Source of the DNA: Chloroflexota bacterium
GTDB taxonomy: Bacteria; Chloroflexota; Limnocylindria; Limnocylindrales; CSP1-4
Reading direction: 5' to 3'
DNA length: 57,538 nucleotides
NCBI GenBank assembly: GCA_003171255.1
Contig: PMYK01000041.1
Span: 1 to 57,538, forward strand
This document shows, in pieces, positions 10,437 to 19,464 of this stretch (position 1 is the stretch's first letter; the number at the start of each line of letters is the position of its first letter). The position numbers and the translations under genes were made by a program. Under the pieces are notes generated by a model. The model made no database searches and was not told where the DNA came from. It was given only the letters and a program-made list of their open reading frames with translations.

Positions 10437-11311
10437 CGTCCGGTTGGCGAGAAGAGAAAGCCGCCGTAGTGCGCAGATTCTGGTGCATTGGGCACGCTAG
10501 GGATCTCCCAGATTAGGAATTCGCGCTCGAGATTGAGTCCTGATTCGCCGGCAGCGCCGAGGAACTCGTCTCGGTTTAGGAACCAGCCCGGATACTCGGT
10601 CTGATATCCGAAGCGATGAGGCCGCTGAACCACCACAAATGAATCTGCATGTTTGACAAAGGGCTGACGCGTTACGTACAGATAGCCGGAAGTGGCCGTC
10701 GCGAGCCGAGCCAGAAGCGGCCGCCAGTCCCGTGAGTAGTGGAGCGAACTGCTGGCCACCACCAAGTCATATCGCATGGCCAGGGCCTCGTCCTCGTCCA
10801 CATGGAAAGTTGCTTCGGGAAGCACGGTTCGGCCACCGGCGACGAGGTTCGGTAGATCTCGACAGTGGTAGTCGAGTTGGAGGTCAGGCAGGAGGGCCTT
10901 GGCGTAGACGCAATAGTGCCCTATGCCGCCGCCCCAGTCGAGCATTGAGAGACGCTTGCGGCCCTGCGCGGCACGGGCGAGAACGTAGCCAAAAGACATA
11001 ACCGTGTTGTGAACGCCGTAGTCCGGCGAGCCGCCAGCGCTTTCGTTCGAGAGGCCAAATGGAGCGCTGGTTGCGAGGGATCGGACGAAGGCAGGCCAAC
11101 GTTCCAGCTGGGTTTCGACCACGCTCTCCGAATTCCACCCGGGTGATGCGATGGACGGTTCCGGCCATCCGCCCGGTAGGTACTCCCAATCCGATGGTGC
11201 ATCTTCGCGAGAACGACGCCATATATGCCGGTAAGCGCTGGTCACCACCGGTGGCAACAGGGCCCTGGCTATCCGCCTCGCGGGAGGACCGAGGTTGTGC
11301 GAATGGCTCAT
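10433..11311 (-). CDS. Putative methyltransferase, LIC12133-like (TIGR04325 type)
   Basis: A 292-aa protein with WEYLPGGWPEP near the N-terminus and a SAM-binding core MLDWGGGIGHYCVYAKALLP, followed by LVVASSSLHYSRDW. This matches what I recall of the LIC12133 family found in polysaccharide and O-antigen loci. It probably methylates a sugar or glycan end. I chose the ATG at 11311 (MSHSHNLGPPAR); the listed ORF extends 48 residues into the decayed gmd fragment. The ATG overlaps the stop of that fragment's frame as ATGA. The gene is coupled to the epimerase downstream, also by ATGA. Confidence 0.75.
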   Translation of the reverse strand: MSHSHNLGPPARRIARALLPPVVTSAYRHIWRRSREDAPSDWEYLPGGWPEPSIASPGWNSESVVETQLERWPAFVRSLATSAPFGLSNESAGGSPDYGVHNTVMSFGYVLARAAQGRKRLSMLDWGGGIGHYCVYAKALLPDLQLDYHCRDLPNLVAGGRTVLPEATFHVDEDEALAMRYDLVVASSSLHYSRDWRPLLARLATATSGYLYVTRQPFVKHADSFVVVQRPHRFGYQTEYPGWFLNRDEFLGAAGESGLNLEREFLIWEIPSVPNAPESAHYGGFLFSPTGR

Positions 11312-11499
11312 ACGGGGCGACGGTTGTTTGCGTAGCAATCGATCGACCAGGAGCCGCGGTACTGGCGGTCGATGCGGCCGGTCGAGAAGGAACTGGACCG
11401 TTGGATGAGACCCTGGACCCCACAGCCCTTTGACAACAGGAACTCGGCCAAGCACGAGCCACCCTGGCCGACACTCCCGACGAATAGGACCCGCTTCAT
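11308..11499 (-). pseudogene. gmd: Decayed 5' fragment of a GDP-mannose 4,6-dehydratase gene
   Basis: The frame from ATG 11499 reads MKRVLFVGSVGQGGSCLAEF, then FLLSKGCGVQGLIQRSSSFS and TGRID. This is recognisably the Gmd N-terminus (family form close to [17 protein letters not shown] with RRSSSFNTGRI). The conserved GITGQDGSY has decayed to GSVGQGGSC, and after about 47 residues the frame leaves the family and stops at 11308. No Rossmann remainder or YxxxK follows, because a methyltransferase gene begins there. A full gmd would be about 330 codons. The intact copy is at 26298. A short translated remnant cannot be excluded, since a TATACT box precedes the ATG and ATGA couples it to the next gene. 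Confidence 0.75.
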
Positions 11500-11506
11500 T
11501 CGGCGG

Positions 11507-11512
11507 AGTATA
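11507..11512 (-). promoter_or_regulatory. -10 box (TATACT) before the gmd remnant
   Basis: TATACT lies 7 nt upstream of the ATG at 11499 on the minus strand. This is the same geometry as before the intact gmd and several other genes, and would give a leaderless or near-leaderless transcript. No good -35 is visible. It may now drive the methyltransferase-epimerase-aminotransferase genes. Confidence 0.45.
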
Positions 11513-11721
11513 CAGTCGGGTTCCTCCGTGGTCCCGGCCAGAACCAGCCGCCTCGGTGCCATCGACGAGCGCCGGTCAGCATCCCATTGCTCTGATTGGT
11601 CGCCGTTGCGGAGCCACGATCCGCTGGCGTGCGCTCATAGCCGGTCCGCACCGCACGTGATCGCGAGACCTGGCCGACGGGCTCGTACGGGCACTACCGG
11701 CGGTCACCGGCCGACGGGCAA

Positions 11722-11747
11722 GCGGGGAGTATCTCTCTACTCCCCGC
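11722..11747. promoter_or_regulatory. Perfect 10-bp inverted repeat (possible operator or hairpin)
   Basis: GCGGGGAGTA, a 6-nt loop TCTCTC, then TACTCCCCGC: ten of ten pairs match. There is no T tract on either side, so a classical terminator is unlikely. The position between divergent transcription units would suit a dimeric regulator site or an RNA hairpin in the fcl leader. Confidence 0.5.
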
Positions 11748-11898
11748 CAGGGCAACGGGCAACATCCTTGGCTGGGGCAGTCCCACAGGCGCGCGGCGCG
11801 GCCCATGTGCGAGAATCCGATCGCCGCGGGTGATGCACACGCCGCCGCTGATGATAGGCTGACAATCCGGGGTCAAGTTCGAGGAGTTCTTGTTGATC

Positions 11899-12932
<1,034 letters not shown>

Positions 12933-13045
12933 CGACGCATCCTGGCGTTTGGCCGATCAGCTTGCCATGAACGACCCGGGTTCCCTCGATCTCTGAGCAA
13001 GTGCGGGCAATGGAATCTTGATTTCTCGTGAGGAGCGGCCAGCGC

Positions 13046-14290
13046 TCAGGTCGAGGCACCCGTCCGACCCGATTCGCCTGGCGGCATCTGACTGGCCCGG
13101 ACGACATCGTACAGGTCCGTCTCGTAGTCGGCCGCGATGGTTCGCCAGTCATAGTGCTCCTCGACAAGGCGCCGGGCGGACTCAGCCATCGCCCGACGAG
13201 CTGCGACATCATCGAGGAGGCGGATGATCTCGCTGGCGAGGGTCTCCTCATCGTCCGCTATGGCGACATCGATGCCATGGCGAACGGCTATGCCGGCGCT
13301 TGCCATAGTTGTTGCGACCGTGGGCAACCCTACTGCGAAGGCCTCAAGCAGCTTCAGGCGAGTACCGCCGCCCGCCCGGAGCGGCGCAACGAACAGGTCG
13401 GCGCCTTCCAGGAAGGGTCGTACGTCCGGGACGCGGCCAGCGATGTCCACGGCATCGCCTCCCAGCTTCCGCAGCGATTCCGGAGCGCTGGCACCTACTA
13501 GGATCAGTCGAGCCGAGGGGCGAACGTGACGCACGCGTGGGAGAATCCGTTCGATCATCCACTTCGCTGCATCCAGATTTGGCAGGTAGCCGAGGGTGCC
13601 CGTCATTATCAGGCCGTCGCCGCGGTTCTCCGCATGGTCTACGTACAGAAGTGACCGGAGGTCAGCACCGCTGGGCCGAACCACGACAGACGCCGATGGC
13701 ACGAGCTTGCGAAAAGCCAGTGCGTCTGACTCCGAGACGGCGATGGTCCGCTGGACGCGCCGCACAAGTCCGCGCTCGTAGGCTCGCCACTTCCAGACAT
13801 CGAGGCGCGCGCGGGCCCGACCCATCCGCGTCGACGCGAGGCGGGCAACCTCGCCGCTGATCTCGGATTCAACGTTCTGCTGGTCGAGGATGACCGGTAC
13901 GCCCGCCTCAATGAATGGGGCGGCATAGGGTCCGACGTGGGCCTGCATCAACAGAACAACGTCGAAGCGCCTCAACTCGTCGCGACGCGTGGCGACCTCC
14001 ACGTGACGGCGAGTCCACACTTCTTCCGGCAGCGTGGAGAGGAGCGAGGAAACCTTGGACCGGAAGGATCGGCGGGCCACGGCGGGGAGGGCGACAAGCT
14101 GGGGCTTCAGCTCGCCATCGGACCATTCAAGCTCGGGCTCGTCGGGCGGCACCACCCACAAGGTGACCTCGTGGCCCAGCCGCATCCACTCTTGTAGGAG
14201 GTAGTAGATGCGCATCTTGCCGCCGCCAAACGGCGGGTACGCGGCGTACGGGCTGATGGCCAGAATGCGCAAGCGCGGGCGCGATTCCAT
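13046..14290 (-). CDS. Glycosyltransferase family 4
   Basis: A 414-aa GT-B protein. The N-terminal domain starts RILAISPYAAYPPFGGG and includes VILDQQNVES, as in PEP-CTERM/exosortase-linked and related GT4 transferases. The C-terminal domain has the nucleotide-binding stretch RLILVGASAPESLRKL, DLFVAPLRAGGGTRLKLLEA and the E-x7-E type segment around AFAVGLPTVATT. It probably adds one sugar to the polysaccharide on the cytoplasmic side. It is convergent with fcl, and follows the methyltransferase gene (stop 14317) on the same strand. Confidence 0.88.
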   Translation of the reverse strand: MESRPRLRILAISPYAAYPPFGGGKMRIYYLLQEWMRLGHEVTLWVVPPDEPELEWSDGELKPQLVALPAVARRSFRSKVSSLLSTLPEEVWTRRHVEVATRRDELRRFDVVLLMQAHVGPYAAPFIEAGVPVILDQQNVESEISGEVARLASTRMGRARARLDVWKWRAYERGLVRRVQRTIAVSESDALAFRKLVPSASVVVRPSGADLRSLLYVDHAENRGDGLIMTGTLGYLPNLDAAKWMIERILPRVRHVRPSARLILVGASAPESLRKLGGDAVDIAGRVPDVRPFLEGADLFVAPLRAGGGTRLKLLEAFAVGLPTVATTMASAGIAVRHGIDVAIADDEETLASEIIRLLDDVAARRAMAESARRLVEEHYDWRTIAADYETDLYDVVRASQMPPGESGRTGAST

Positions 14291-14316
14291 GAGTTATTCG
14301 GACGTCGTGCAGGTCG

Positions 14317-14970
14317 TCACCGCAGACGGTGCCATGCCCTTTTGACCACGGGCGGCAGTAGGTCGCGCAAGCGGGCTTTCCGGCGGTTGTAGCCCTGCAG
14401 CGACCAGCCGTCCTCGAGGGGGTCGACGGTTGGCGCATCCGTGCGTTGCAGGAAAGCAGTCTGTCCGACCACTTCAAGCAGCCGCCACATAGGATCTTGA
14501 CGAAGAATGTCGACCATTACCCGAATGGTTGGAATCTGGACATCGTCTACGACGAGCAGTCCCTCGGGAGCGATATGGGGATAGATGTAGCAGTACTCGA
14601 CGTATGGAAACGGGAAGGCGTGTGGTCCGTCCAGCATGGCGAACTCAAACCGCTCCGCAAAAGCGTGCCGGGGTACGGTGATTTGCGTCGGCCCCTCGAC
14701 GAATCGGACCACATCCGGCGCGAGTAGCCATGACGCACGCACCCGGTCGAGGCTGTCTCCATTGCCGCGATCTTGCTTCGTGAAGACGGTGTGATCGCGC
14801 GAGAGATGGGACAGCAGGAGAGTCGTCCGGCCGGTCCCAGTCTCGACGGAATGGGTCAGGCCCTCCGCGCAGCGGCGCGCAATGGCGACCAGGACCACGT
14901 CGGAAACGGTGCCGGCGCCGTGCCAGTCATTTGGGAGCGCGCAAATCGCCGCCAGCGTCTCTTTCTCCAC
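14317..14970 (-). CDS. Class I SAM-dependent methyltransferase-like protein
   Basis: A 217-aa protein with an N-terminal SAM-binding strand-loop (HSVETGTGRTTLLLSHL), an acidic FAMLDGPHAFPF segment and GLLVVDDVQIPTIR. The pattern fits the Methyltransf_24-like group common in glycan loci. The substrate is unknown. The start is GTG with a strong AGGAGG 4 nt upstream, and TAAGAT about 30 nt before it is a possible -10 box. It is followed after 26 bp by the GT4 gene, so the two are probably co-transcribed. Confidence 0.75.
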   Translation of the reverse strand: MEKETLAAICALPNDWHGAGTVSDVVLVAIARRCAEGLTHSVETGTGRTTLLLSHLSRDHTVFTKQDRGNGDSLDRVRASWLLAPDVVRFVEGPTQITVPRHAFAERFEFAMLDGPHAFPFPYVEYCYIYPHIAPEGLLVVDDVQIPTIRVMVDILRQDPMWRLLEVVGQTAFLQRTDAPTVDPLEDGWSLQGYNRRKARLRDLLPPVVKRAWHRLR

Positions 14971-15095
14971 GGGGCCTCCTCTCAGTGGAGCGCAATCTTA
15001 GCGTGCCGACTAAGCCCGCGCCGCCACGTCGCTCCTACCGACTCTGCGCGCCCTCTTGATCTGGGCAGACTCCGTGCCCAGGTCGACCGTCCGCC

Positions 15096-16043
15096 TTACC
15101 GATCGCACAACAGAGAGCCGCCGGCCGAGCGCCTCCAACCGCGCTCCCCGGCTGCGTCCCGAAGGTTCCAGGCGAGCGAACGCAGAACCATCCGGACGCT
15201 CTCCCAAGCCCCGCCACCGTGCTTGATCCGTCGGGCGACGAAGAGAGGCATGCGCCAGCAAAGCAGTTGCAGCATGAAGACGGCATTCTGGCGTCGCGTA
15301 CCGTTGCGGCGCATGAACAGGATGGCGTTGCGCAGCATTAAGTGGTCTATCTGGGACGGTCGGGCGGTCTGGCCGACCAGGTGCACGATGCTGGCTCGCG
15401 GGTCGACGAGACATCGGAGGCCGCGCCGCCCGGCCCGGACGCATACGTCGATTTCCTCCCAGTAGAGAAAGAAGATTTCGTCGAATCCCTGGAGTTCGCA
15501 GGCCGCGGCCACGGACACCAGCATGCAGGAGCCGTCAATCCACACGACCGGGTATGGCGACGCAGGCGAAGTTATTTCGTGGGCCTGAAGGTGGCCCGTT
15601 TGGAACGTTCGCCAGTTGAGGAGCCCGCCGGCCGTCCACACTCGGCCGCTCGGCTCCTTCACGAGAGGCCCAACCGCGAATACATCTGGCCCACAGGCGT
15701 CGATCAGCCGCCTGGCCAGCAGCGGGTCATCCACGAGAGTGTCGTTGTTCAAAAGCAAGATGTACTTGGCACCGCGGTCGCGCGCCCACCGGATCCCTGC
15801 GTTGTACCCTCCACCGACCCCCAAGTTCTCAGACAACGACAGCGCCTCGACCTGACCTCCGAATTCGCCGGCCAGCCGTTCCGCCTCGGGCTCGGCCGAT
15901 CCGTTGTCGACGATCAGCACTCGGTGGGCAGGCCCGGATAGGCGTGCCAGAGACTCTATGCAGGCTCGGGTGAGGGCATAGCCGTTCCAGTTGAGGATCG
16001 CGATGACCAGCTCGGTTGGATCCGTGAGGATTTCGGTGAGCAT
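15096..16043 (-). CDS. Glycosyltransferase family 2 (rhamnosyltransferase-like)
   Basis: A 315-aa GT-A protein with VIAILNWNGYALTRACIESL, RVLIVDNGSAE and the metal-binding DxD in ILLLNNDTLVDDP, then WIDGSCMLVSVAA and YWEEIDVCVRAGRRG. This is the layout of the WbbL-like rhamnosyltransferases of GT2. It has no membrane helices and would act on a lipid-linked acceptor at the inner face of the membrane. ATG at 16043 is preferred; the track adds one GTG codon. It is the first gene of the minus-strand block reading toward 13046. Confidence 0.88.
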   Translation of the reverse strand: MLTEILTDPTELVIAILNWNGYALTRACIESLARLSGPAHRVLIVDNGSAEPEAERLAGEFGGQVEALSLSENLGVGGGYNAGIRWARDRGAKYILLLNNDTLVDDPLLARRLIDACGPDVFAVGPLVKEPSGRVWTAGGLLNWRTFQTGHLQAHEITSPASPYPVVWIDGSCMLVSVAAACELQGFDEIFFLYWEEIDVCVRAGRRGLRCLVDPRASIVHLVGQTARPSQIDHLMLRNAILFMRRNGTRRQNAVFMLQLLCWRMPLFVARRIKHGGGAWESVRMVLRSLAWNLRDAAGERGWRRSAGGSLLCDR

Positions 16044-16046
16044 CAC

Positions 16047-16364
16047 TTGCCTGTGTTCGGAAACGTGGTCGTAGGGCCTGACGAGCAGAATGGTCGTGCC
16101 CCAAGCGCCTCAAATGCTGTTGCCGGCATCGTCTCAACGCGCCCATGGCCGGGTGAAAGAAGGAGACGACGCTGACGAGCAGGCTCACATCATATCCGGT
16201 GACAGTCAGCCCAGACGCTTGAGGGGTCAAGCAGGACAGGCTGAAAGTGGGACCACGTCCCGCCGCCCGAGGCGCTCCTCGCGGCCCGCTCAAGTACACT
16301 GAGCCAGTGCTGCCTTCTCAAGGTCAGAAGGGACGGTAATCATCCTTTGCCCAACGTGAACACC
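16047..16364. other. Divergent intergenic region with a plus-strand -10 box
   Basis: About 320 bp between two divergent GT2 genes. The clearest signal is TACACT at 16295-16300, followed after 6 nt by a GTG that opens only a ten-codon frame; transcription from this box would give a leader of about 58 nt for the gene at 16365. I see no gene and no terminator. Confidence 0.45.
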
Positions 16365-17294
16365 ATGGCTGACTCGACCTCGGGTCTGCGGATCTCAGCC
16401 GTGATCAATACGCTCAACGAGGAGAGACGACTCCCGTTCGCGTTGCGGTCAGTCAAGTCATGGGTGGACGAGATCATCGTCGTTGACATGCACAGCACAG
16501 ATGCCACGCGGGAGATAGCAGAGAGCTTCGGCGCCAGGGTGTTCCTGCACGAGCCCCTTGGCTACGCCGATCCTGCCAGGGCGTTTGCTCTTGAGCATGC
16601 GACTGGAGATTGGATACTGGTCCTCGACGCCGACGAACTAATACCCTTGCCCCTGAGCGAGCGACTGCTGGAAGTGGCTCGGCGGGATGAAGCCGATGTC
16701 GTTGTGATTCCATGGCTCAACTACCTGCTGGGCGCCCCGCTTCGTGGCACGGGCTGGGGGCCAACCCAGGATCGTCACGAACGGTTCTTCCGCCGAGGCT
16801 CCGTCGCTGCCCAGCCCGCGATACACGCCTTCTTGGCGATCCAGCCGGGAGCGAGGGTCCTGGAGTTGCCCTATGCGGAAGGGCTGGCGGTCGTTCATTT
16901 CAACTACCTGGATGTGCATCACTTCCTCGATAAGCTCAACCGGTATACAGACATCGAAGCGGAGAGAGTGCAGGCCAGTCGAAAGGCTGGTTCGGTCCCG
17001 CGCGCGCTCGTGCGAGCCGGGCGAGAGTTCGTGAGCCGCTTCGTGCGCTTTCAGGGCTTTAGAGACGGATGGCGTGGCTTCTATCTTTCTGCCCTAATGG
17101 CTACGTACCGGGTGGCCGTCGCCGCCAAAGTCCGCGAACGACAGGTCAATGGCGATCGACATGCCGTCGAGGCTGCCTACGAGGCAGAGGCCGAGAAGGT
17201 GCTGGCTGCCTATAGTCAGTCGGCGAGCGGACACCAACCCTCGCTCCATCAGACTCCTCAAGCGGGTCTCGCGGCTCACAGGAGGGCTGAATGA
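16365..17294 (+). CDS. Glycosyltransferase family 2 (WaaE/KdtX-like)
   Basis: A 309-aa GT-A protein with ISAVINTLNEERRLPFALRS, EIIVVDMHSTDATREIAESF and DWILVLDADELIP carrying the DxD. The C-terminal FNYLDVHHFLDKLNRYTDIE resembles the WaaE/KdtX and related inner-core glucosyltransferases. I place the start at ATG 16365 (MADSTSGLRIS); the track uses a TTG six codons earlier. Neither has a good ribosome site. It overlaps the next GT2 gene by ATGA. Confidence 0.87.
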   Translation: MADSTSGLRISAVINTLNEERRLPFALRSVKSWVDEIIVVDMHSTDATREIAESFGARVFLHEPLGYADPARAFALEHATGDWILVLDADELIPLPLSERLLEVARRDEADVVVIPWLNYLLGAPLRGTGWGPTQDRHERFFRRGSVAAQPAIHAFLAIQPGARVLELPYAEGLAVVHFNYLDVHHFLDKLNRYTDIEAERVQASRKAGSVPRALVRAGREFVSRFVRFQGFRDGWRGFYLSALMATYRVAVAAKVRERQVNGDRHAVEAAYEAEAEKVLAAYSQSASGHQPSLHQTPQAGLAAHRRAE

Positions 17295-18112
17295 AGGTCA
17301 CGATCGTTACCCCGGTCTATAACGGCATGCCCTGGCTGCCGGAGTGCGTCGGCTCGGTTGCCGAGCAGCGACGCGACGTTGAAGTCGAGCATTTCGTTTA
17401 CGACGGGGGCTCTACGGACGGCAGCGCGGAGTGGCTTCGAGAGCACACTTCCCTCGGCTATGAGGCAATCATCGGCCCGGATGGTGGTCAGACAGATGCA
17501 CTCGCAAAGGGCTTCTCCAGGGCCACGGGCGAGATACTGGGATGGCTCAATGCCGACGATTTGCTTGAGCCGGGCGCGCTCAGGCGCGTCGTTGACGTCT
17601 TTGGTGCGGACCCGAGCCTGGCGATGGTCGTTGGTGTCTGTCTTATCATCGACTCCAAGGGCGCCGTTATCGGTGCTATGCCGCCGCCGCCGGTGCCGAC
17701 GCTCGCGGGACTGTTGCGCCTTCCCTATAACCCACCGCAGCCCGCCACATTCTTCTCTGCGTACGCCTACCGGAGCGGAGAGGGACTGGATCGGACCTAC
17801 GATCTGGCGATGGATATCGACCTGTGGTTGAAGCTGGCCAAGGTCGGTCCAATCAAGACCGTCGGGACCGAGGTGTTGGCTCGGTATCGCGAGCACCCCG
17901 ACGCCAAGTCCATAGCCAGATCTCCGGCTTCTGCGCGCGAGAGCTTCCGGATCCGGCGTCGGCACGGAATGCCACTACGTAGCCCGGCAGCAGTTAGCCT
18001 GCTCAGGATTGGTGTCGTCCGACCCATCACCTCGCCACTCACCCGTCCATTCCGAAGAGTTCTCCGGCGGATGGTACTTGGACCGTCGAACAGAGACCTG
18101 GCCAGGACCTAG
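17291..18112 (+). CDS. Glycosyltransferase family 2
   Basis: A 273-aa GT-A protein beginning MKVTIVTPVYNGMPWLPECV, with FVYDGGSTDGSAEWL and the DxD region in EILGWLNADDLLEPGA. The MDIDLWLKLAK segment near residue 180 is the usual acceptor-side helix. The ATG overlaps the previous stop (ATGA). The basic C-terminus (RPFRRVLRRMV) could contact the membrane. It probably adds a sugar to the same chain as the preceding enzyme. Confidence 0.87.
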   Translation: MKVTIVTPVYNGMPWLPECVGSVAEQRRDVEVEHFVYDGGSTDGSAEWLREHTSLGYEAIIGPDGGQTDALAKGFSRATGEILGWLNADDLLEPGALRRVVDVFGADPSLAMVVGVCLIIDSKGAVIGAMPPPPVPTLAGLLRLPYNPPQPATFFSAYAYRSGEGLDRTYDLAMDIDLWLKLAKVGPIKTVGTEVLARYREHPDAKSIARSPASARESFRIRRRHGMPLRSPAAVSLLRIGVVRPITSPLTRPFRRVLRRMVLGPSNRDLART

Positions 18113-18273
18113 CGTCTCGGCCTGCAATAGCCAGGCAGTTCCGTCACGGCGCTGGTTCGACGAGGCGGCTTTCCGCGGACGCCGAACAGCGATAGGCTGG
18201 CAGGCGGCCGGCCGCCGAGCGCGAACCCCTCGCCGGATGAGGCCGAGCCTTCGTACCGCCAGCCGAGGTCACC

Positions 18274-19383
18274 ATGGCCCAGCGCCTTCTTCTCGACATC
18301 GGGCCCACGGCGGGCAGTCACGGCGCGCGCGGCATCGGAAGCTATGTCCGAGGACTGACCGAAGCCATCGGCGAGTGGCCGGCAGAGCGCCGGCAGATGG
18401 TGTGGGCACTGGCTTTGCCCGGGGCCACGTCTCCAGTCTTCGAAGGCCGCACCGTTTGCTCTCGTACCCTGAGCATTCGACCGGTCGACCTGGGGTGGCT
18501 TCTCGGGTCGTCGGCCATCGGCCGCGCGGCTCGCGTCGCAGGTGCGGACGTATTCCACGCGACCGATCCACAACGTCCCGCTCGCTTGCGCGCGACCAGA
18601 CAGGTGGTCACGGCCTACGATCTGATCCCCCTGCGGGAGTCCGGAATGCTGGGTTCCTGGCAGCCCCACCATCGCCATGCGTACCGGCTCTATCTCGATC
18701 AACTGAAGCGGGCGGATGTCATCGTTGCCATATCGAAGGCGACCGCCGAAGACCTCTCCGAGCGGCTCGGCATCCCGGCGAACCGGATTTCGATCGTGTA
18801 CCCGGTGGTCCGAACGCCTCTGGCCGTCACGCGAGCCTCCGGGGTCGGGCGAGCACCGGGTGCCGAACCCACGTTCCTGTTCGTCGGAGCACTCGACAGT
18901 CACAAGCAGCCCGAGCTGGCCATCGCTGCCCTGGCCGAGTTCCGGAAGGTCCACGCCGCCGGCAGGTTGCGGTTCATCGGACCCGCCAGGTCCGAGCAGC
19001 AGACCCAGCTGAGACGACAGGCCGAGGGCCTGGGCGCGGCAGATAGCGTGAGCTTCGAAGGTCGAGTCTCGGATGACGAGCTCGACGCGGCCTTCGCCAC
19101 CGCTACAGCCCTCGTGTCGACGTCACGGATCGAAGGCTTCGGCCTGCCGGGCGTCGAGGCGGCGATGCGAGGTGTCCCGGTAATCGCGGTCGATACGGCG
19201 GCGGCTCGGGAGACGGTTGGATCGGTCGCCATCCTTGTGCCGTCCGATGCCGGAGCGATTGCCGAGGCCATGGCGGCGCCGACCCCGGTGTCAGAGCAGG
19301 CCAGGGCCGCTCTTGCGGCTCGGTTCTCGAGTCAGGCGGCTGCGGCCGCTCTCTGGGAGGCCTACGCGCAGGTGCTCGCCTGA
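18274..19383 (+). CDS. Glycosyltransferase family 4
   Basis: A 369-aa GT-B protein. The N-terminal domain has LLLDIGPTAGSHGARGIGSY (glycine-rich acceptor loop) and VVTAYDLIPL; the C-terminal domain has TFLFVGALDSHKQPELAIAA, then TSRIEGFGLPGVEAAMRGVP, which contains the E-x7-E nucleotide-sugar motif. This matches the mannosyl/rhamnosyltransferase branch of GT4. The ATG has a GAGGT nearby. A gap of about 160 bp separates it from the previous GT2 gene. Confidence 0.88.
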   Translation: MAQRLLLDIGPTAGSHGARGIGSYVRGLTEAIGEWPAERRQMVWALALPGATSPVFEGRTVCSRTLSIRPVDLGWLLGSSAIGRAARVAGADVFHATDPQRPARLRATRQVVTAYDLIPLRESGMLGSWQPHHRHAYRLYLDQLKRADVIVAISKATAEDLSERLGIPANRISIVYPVVRTPLAVTRASGVGRAPGAEPTFLFVGALDSHKQPELAIAALAEFRKVHAAGRLRFIGPARSEQQTQLRRQAEGLGAADSVSFEGRVSDDELDAAFATATALVSTSRIEGFGLPGVEAAMRGVPVIAVDTAAARETVGSVAILVPSDAGAIAEAMAAPTPVSEQARAALAARFSSQAAAAALWEAYAQVLA

Positions 19384-19452
19384 GCGGGGCCGAGCGCAGC
19401 CGAGCGCGGCCGCGTCCACACCGTGCCCTCCATCCTGAGTGGTCAAGGACGG

Positions 19453-19458
19453 TAGACT
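19453..19458 (+). promoter_or_regulatory. -10 box (TAGACT), leaderless geometry
   Basis: TAGACT is followed by 6 nt and then the ATG at 19465. No Shine-Dalgarno sequence lies between. A start site 6-7 nt after the box would place the transcript end at the ATG itself. Confidence 0.5.
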
Positions 19459-19464
19459 CAGCCG

